Positions 13,259-15,074 of a DNA stretch of 15,074 nt are shown here, piece by piece. This DNA comes from Peptococcaceae bacterium (GTDB taxonomy: Bacteria > Bacillota > Peptococcia > Peptococcales > Peptococcaceae), in NCBI GenBank assembly GCA_900756555.1, contig CAAEKP010000092.1, positions 1 to 15,074 of the forward strand, in the 5' to 3' direction. Positions within the stretch are counted from its first letter, which is position 1, and every line of letters begins with the position of its first letter. Below the pieces are notes generated by a model, which was not told the DNA's origin, did no database searches, and saw only the letters and a program-made list of their open reading frames with translations. The translations under genes and the position numbers were made by a program.

Positions 13259-13287
13259 TTGACTTTTTCCACGGAAAATGGTACTAT
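13259..13287 (+). promoter_or_regulatory. promoter of the abrB-like gene with a palindromic spacer
   Basis: TTGACT (13259-13264), 17-bp spacer, TACTAT (13282-13287). The spacer contains the perfect palindrome TTTTCC-AC-GGAAAA (13265-13278), a plausible operator placed where a bound protein would block RNA polymerase. The leader of about 68 bases has a small hairpin CTGTT-GGAT-AACAG and a strong GAGGAGG site. Confidence 0.7.
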
Positions 13288-13361
13288 AGATACATTCCTA
13301 ACAAAGAATGTAATTTCTGTTGGATAACAGGATTTCTTAAAAAGAATGAGGAGGAACAATT

Positions 13362-13628
13362 ATGAAATCAACAGGTATTGTTCGTAAAGTGGACGAATTA
13401 GGCAGAGTTGTAATCCCAATTGAACTGAGAAGAACACTGGGTATCGACGAAAAGGACGCGCTGGAAATTTACACAGACAACGAAAAAATCGTGCTGAAAA
13501 AGTATGAACCAGCCTGCATTTTCTGCAATAACGCTGAAAATGTACAGAACTTCAAAGGTAAACTGGTTTGCACTGAATGTGTGAAAAAAATGATGGAAAA
13601 CATTGATCAGGCCAGCGACATTATCTAA
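13362..13628 (+). CDS. abrB: AbrB-family transition-state regulator with a zinc-knuckle C-terminus
   Basis: An 88-aa DNA-binding protein. Residues 1-47 are an almost canonical AbrB swapped-hairpin domain (MKSTGIVRKVDELGRVVIPI, then ELRRTLGI and KDALEIY). The C-terminal part differs from B. subtilis AbrB: it carries C52-x2-C55 and C70-x2-C73, a zinc-ribbon-like pair seen in many anaerobe homologues. AbrB proteins are global repressors or modulators of stationary-phase and surface functions. The promoter spacer palindrome suggests feedback control, which is inference. GAGGAGG lies ahead of the ATG and a terminator follows. It is divergent from metG-tatD. Orthology to B. subtilis abrB rather than other AbrB paralogues is not proven. 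Confidence 0.92.
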   Translation: MKSTGIVRKVDELGRVVIPIELRRTLGIDEKDALEIYTDNEKIVLKKYEPACIFCNNAENVQNFKGKLVCTECVKKMMENIDQASDII

Positions 13629-13653
13629 GATGGCGTTTTGATTGAGCGAATGA

Positions 13654-13686
13654 GGGCTTTCTCTTTATGGGGAGGTCCTTTTTTGT
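13654..13686 (+). terminator. intrinsic terminator after the abrB-like gene
   Basis: GGGCTTTCTC pairs with GGGGAGGTCC (to 13678), using several G-U pairs, followed by a run of Ts. Confidence 0.75.
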
Positions 13687-13801
13687 TGTGCAAACCGGTT
13701 AATTTTACATAGATGTTTTTGGTGATTCGACATTATTTGCGAGTGAATTGTCGAGTATAACTTGCAGGAGTATGGTATTCTTTTGTCGGGAGGTAACAGA
13801 G

Positions 13802-14671
13802 ATGCTAAAACAAATGAATGAAACGCTAAATTTTATAGAAGAACATCTGACGGATGAATTTGTATTGCAGAAAGCAATTGCCCACACAGGCATCTCGGAT
13901 GTTCATTTAAAAAAAGTATTTTTTAGTCTTACGAATATGACATTGACAGAGTATGTTAGAAATCGGAGATTGTCAGAAGCGAATTATGATTTGATGCAGG
14001 GCGAAAAAGTGACAGATGTTGCATTCAAATACAATTATCAGTCTTTAGACGGATTTAGTCGTGCATTTAAAAATTGGAGTGGTATTTTACCTTCTGACGT
14101 AAACAGACAAGGAGCATGCAAGGTGTTTCCTAAATTTAATTTTGTGGTAACAATACGAGGAGGAGATCGTATGGAATGTAAAATTGTACAGAAACCTGCC
14201 TTTTATTTTGCGGGTGTTAGTAAACGAGTACCGTTGCAGTTTGAGGGTGTGAATCATGAAATTGTGAAACTGGCGCAGAGCATTACGCCTGCACAAAGAG
14301 AAGAGATGCATCGTGTGCGCAATGTAGAACCTGTGGAAATAGTGAATATCTCTTATGAATCGGATACGGCGTTTATGAAAGAAGAAGGTTATTTGACCCA
14401 TATGATAGGTGTATTAACTTTCAGAGAGGATGTTCAGGAAGGTTTGGAAACCATTTTGATGGAAGCGCAGACCTGGGCGGTGTTTCCCAACGAAGGACCG
14501 TTTCCGTTTACGCTACAAAATACAATGGCAAGAATTTATTCTGAATGGCTCATGACCTCTGGGTATGAATTAACCAGCTCTTTATCATTTTCTTTTACCA
14601 AAATGGATAACGAGAAAAAAGACCATGCTTATAGTGAAATTTGGATTCCTGTGGTTAAAAGTGCAAAATAG
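13802..14671 (+). CDS. AraC-family regulator with GyrI-like effector-binding domain
   Basis: A 289-aa regulator. Residues 5-105 are an AraC/XylS DNA-binding domain with two helix-turn-helix units (about 22-41 and 70-92: VTDVAFKYNYQSLDGFSRAF). Residues about 124-287 form a GyrI-like/SHV small-molecule-binding domain beginning MECKIVQKPAFYFAGVSKRV. This order matches Rob/SoxS-related and multidrug-responsive regulators. ATG 13802 is chosen because GGGAGG lies just upstream; an upstream in-frame ATG-like start at 13748 overlaps a possible promoter inverted repeat. The gene stands alone between a terminator and the promoter of the next gene. Ligand and targets are unknown; hydrophobic drugs are common ligands in this family. 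Confidence 0.88.
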   Translation: MLKQMNETLNFIEEHLTDEFVLQKAIAHTGISDVHLKKVFFSLTNMTLTEYVRNRRLSEANYDLMQGEKVTDVAFKYNYQSLDGFSRAFKNWSGILPSDVNRQGACKVFPKFNFVVTIRGGDRMECKIVQKPAFYFAGVSKRVPLQFEGVNHEIVKLAQSITPAQREEMHRVRNVEPVEIVNISYESDTAFMKEEGYLTHMIGVLTFREDVQEGLETILMEAQTWAVFPNEGPFPFTLQNTMARIYSEWLMTSGYELTSSLSFSFTKMDNEKKDHAYSEIWIPVVKSAK

Positions 14672-14706
14672 AGAATGCCATGGGGTATCTGTCCTGCTTC
14701 TATTGT

Positions 14707-14727
14707 AATATGTCCTTAATATGTCCT
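14707..14727 (+). repeat. phased direct repeat upstream of the stalk-domain gene
   Basis: AATATGTCCT occurs twice (14707-14716 and 14718-14727), 11 bp apart. A third GTCCT is at 14691-14695, 21 bp upstream. The spacing equals one and two helical turns, so the sites face the same side of the DNA. It ends about 20 bp before the putative -35 of the next gene. Confidence 0.5.
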
Positions 14728-14746
14728 CTGCACAAATAATTTTTTC

Positions 14747-14775
14747 TTTTCAGCAGGATTTTCCCGTAGTATAAT
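14747..14775 (+). promoter_or_regulatory. promoter of the secreted stalk-domain protein gene
   Basis: A perfect TATAAT (14770-14775) with a weak -35, TTTTCA (14747-14752), at 17 bp. It lies about 50 bases before the GTG start. Confidence 0.6.
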
Positions 14776-14824
14776 GAAAAGATAAGAGAATGTAGTGGAA
14801 TTGATCAGGACGGAGTGACGAGTT

Positions 14825-15074
14825 GTGAAAAAGAAGGTTGCGAGTATTGCACTGTTGTGCAGCTGTCTGCTGGCTGGTTTGCCTGGCGGAGTGGCAGAGG
14901 CTGCGGTGGCGGAAGGTAGCAATACGGTAATTTTAGTGAATGGTGTGGCACAGGAAATTTATCCGTATAATATTGGCGGCAACAATTATTTTAAGCTGCG
15001 GGATATGGCAGCGTTATTGGTGAATACCGATAAGACATTTGCAGTGGAATGGGACGAAACCAGAGGCGCTATCA
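14825..15074 (+). CDS. secreted protein with copper-amine-oxidase-N-like stalk domain, 3' truncated by the window
   Basis: The first 83 codons are visible; the gene runs off the window. GTG 14825 follows GGAG at 14811-14814. Residues 1-30 are a signal peptide: KKK, then the hydrophobic IALLCSCLLAGL, with cleavage likely after AEA near residue 26. After it comes VILVNGVAQEIYPYNIGGNN followed by YFKLRDMAALL, the pattern of the copper amine oxidase N-terminal-like (stalk) domain common on the cell surface of anaerobic Bacillota. Two cysteines lie in the hydrophobic core, but they do not form a convincing lipobox. The full domain set and function cannot be judged from the visible part. Confidence 0.85.
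   Translation, partial: MKKKVASIALLCSCLLAGLPGGVAEAAVAEGSNTVILVNGVAQEIYPYNIGGNNYFKLRDMAALLVNTDKTFAVEWDETRGAI

Noticed and set aside
14825..14905. Lipoprotein signal (cysteines in the hydrophobic core of the last gene)
   Set aside because: No small residue-Cys arrangement at the end of the hydrophobic core; an AEA-type signal peptidase I site fits better.
1..15074. CRISPR array, transposase, integrase, tRNA or phage genes
   Set aside because: No regularly spaced repeats, cloverleaf sequences or mobile-element proteins were seen anywhere in the window.

Overview
The window looks like chromosomal DNA of an anaerobic, moderately AT-rich Bacillota. The evidence is an AbrB regulator, a T-box leader on a metG-tatD operon, strong AGGAGG-type ribosome binding sites, intrinsic terminators and a desulfoferrodoxin-like protein. 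A Negativicutes member of the Phascolarctobacterium/Acidaminococcus kind would fit, but that is a guess from general flavour, not a placement.

Layout. (1) 1-311: end of an rRNA operon, with the 3' end of one 5S gene, a short spacer with two GNRA-capped hairpins, a second complete 5S gene and a terminator. (2) 372-1491: two adjacent genes for paralogous desulfoferrodoxin-like proteins. The first is fused to an XRE-type DNA-binding domain and has lost two of the five iron ligands; the second keeps all nine metal ligands. (3) 1517-9317: a LysR regulator, a divergent three-gene operon (zinc-ribbon protein, stand-alone ABC ATPase, unknown 318-aa protein), a 683-aa cytoplasmic AlkP-superfamily enzyme and an SLC13/DASS-type anion transporter. 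(4) 9328-13182, minus strand: a small membrane protein, then tatD and metG behind a Met-specific T-box. (5) 13259-15074, plus strand: an AbrB-family regulator, an AraC/GyrI-like regulator and the start of a secreted stalk-domain protein cut by the window edge.

The most interesting signal is in region 3. A 68-bp module ending in TATAAT occurs four times with no gaps: beside lysR facing the ABC operon (2512-2579), before the AlkP-like gene (5093-5160), and twice in tandem before the transporter (7445-7512 and 7557-7624). It has no good -35 hexamer, but it has one conserved block about 60-75 bp and another about 35-40 bp upstream of the predicted start. That is the usual layout of LysR-activated promoters. 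The simplest reading is one local regulon: LysR senses an anionic compound, the SLC13 carrier imports it, the AlkP-like enzyme cleaves a phosphate or sulfate ester or phosphonate in the cytoplasm, and the ABC-ATPase operon has an unknown supporting role. The substrate cannot be read from the sequence.

Other points are two terminators that carry extra sequence sharing the word TTGTCATTTC in their apical region, a palindrome in the abrB promoter spacer, and a helically phased GTCCT repeat upstream of the last gene.
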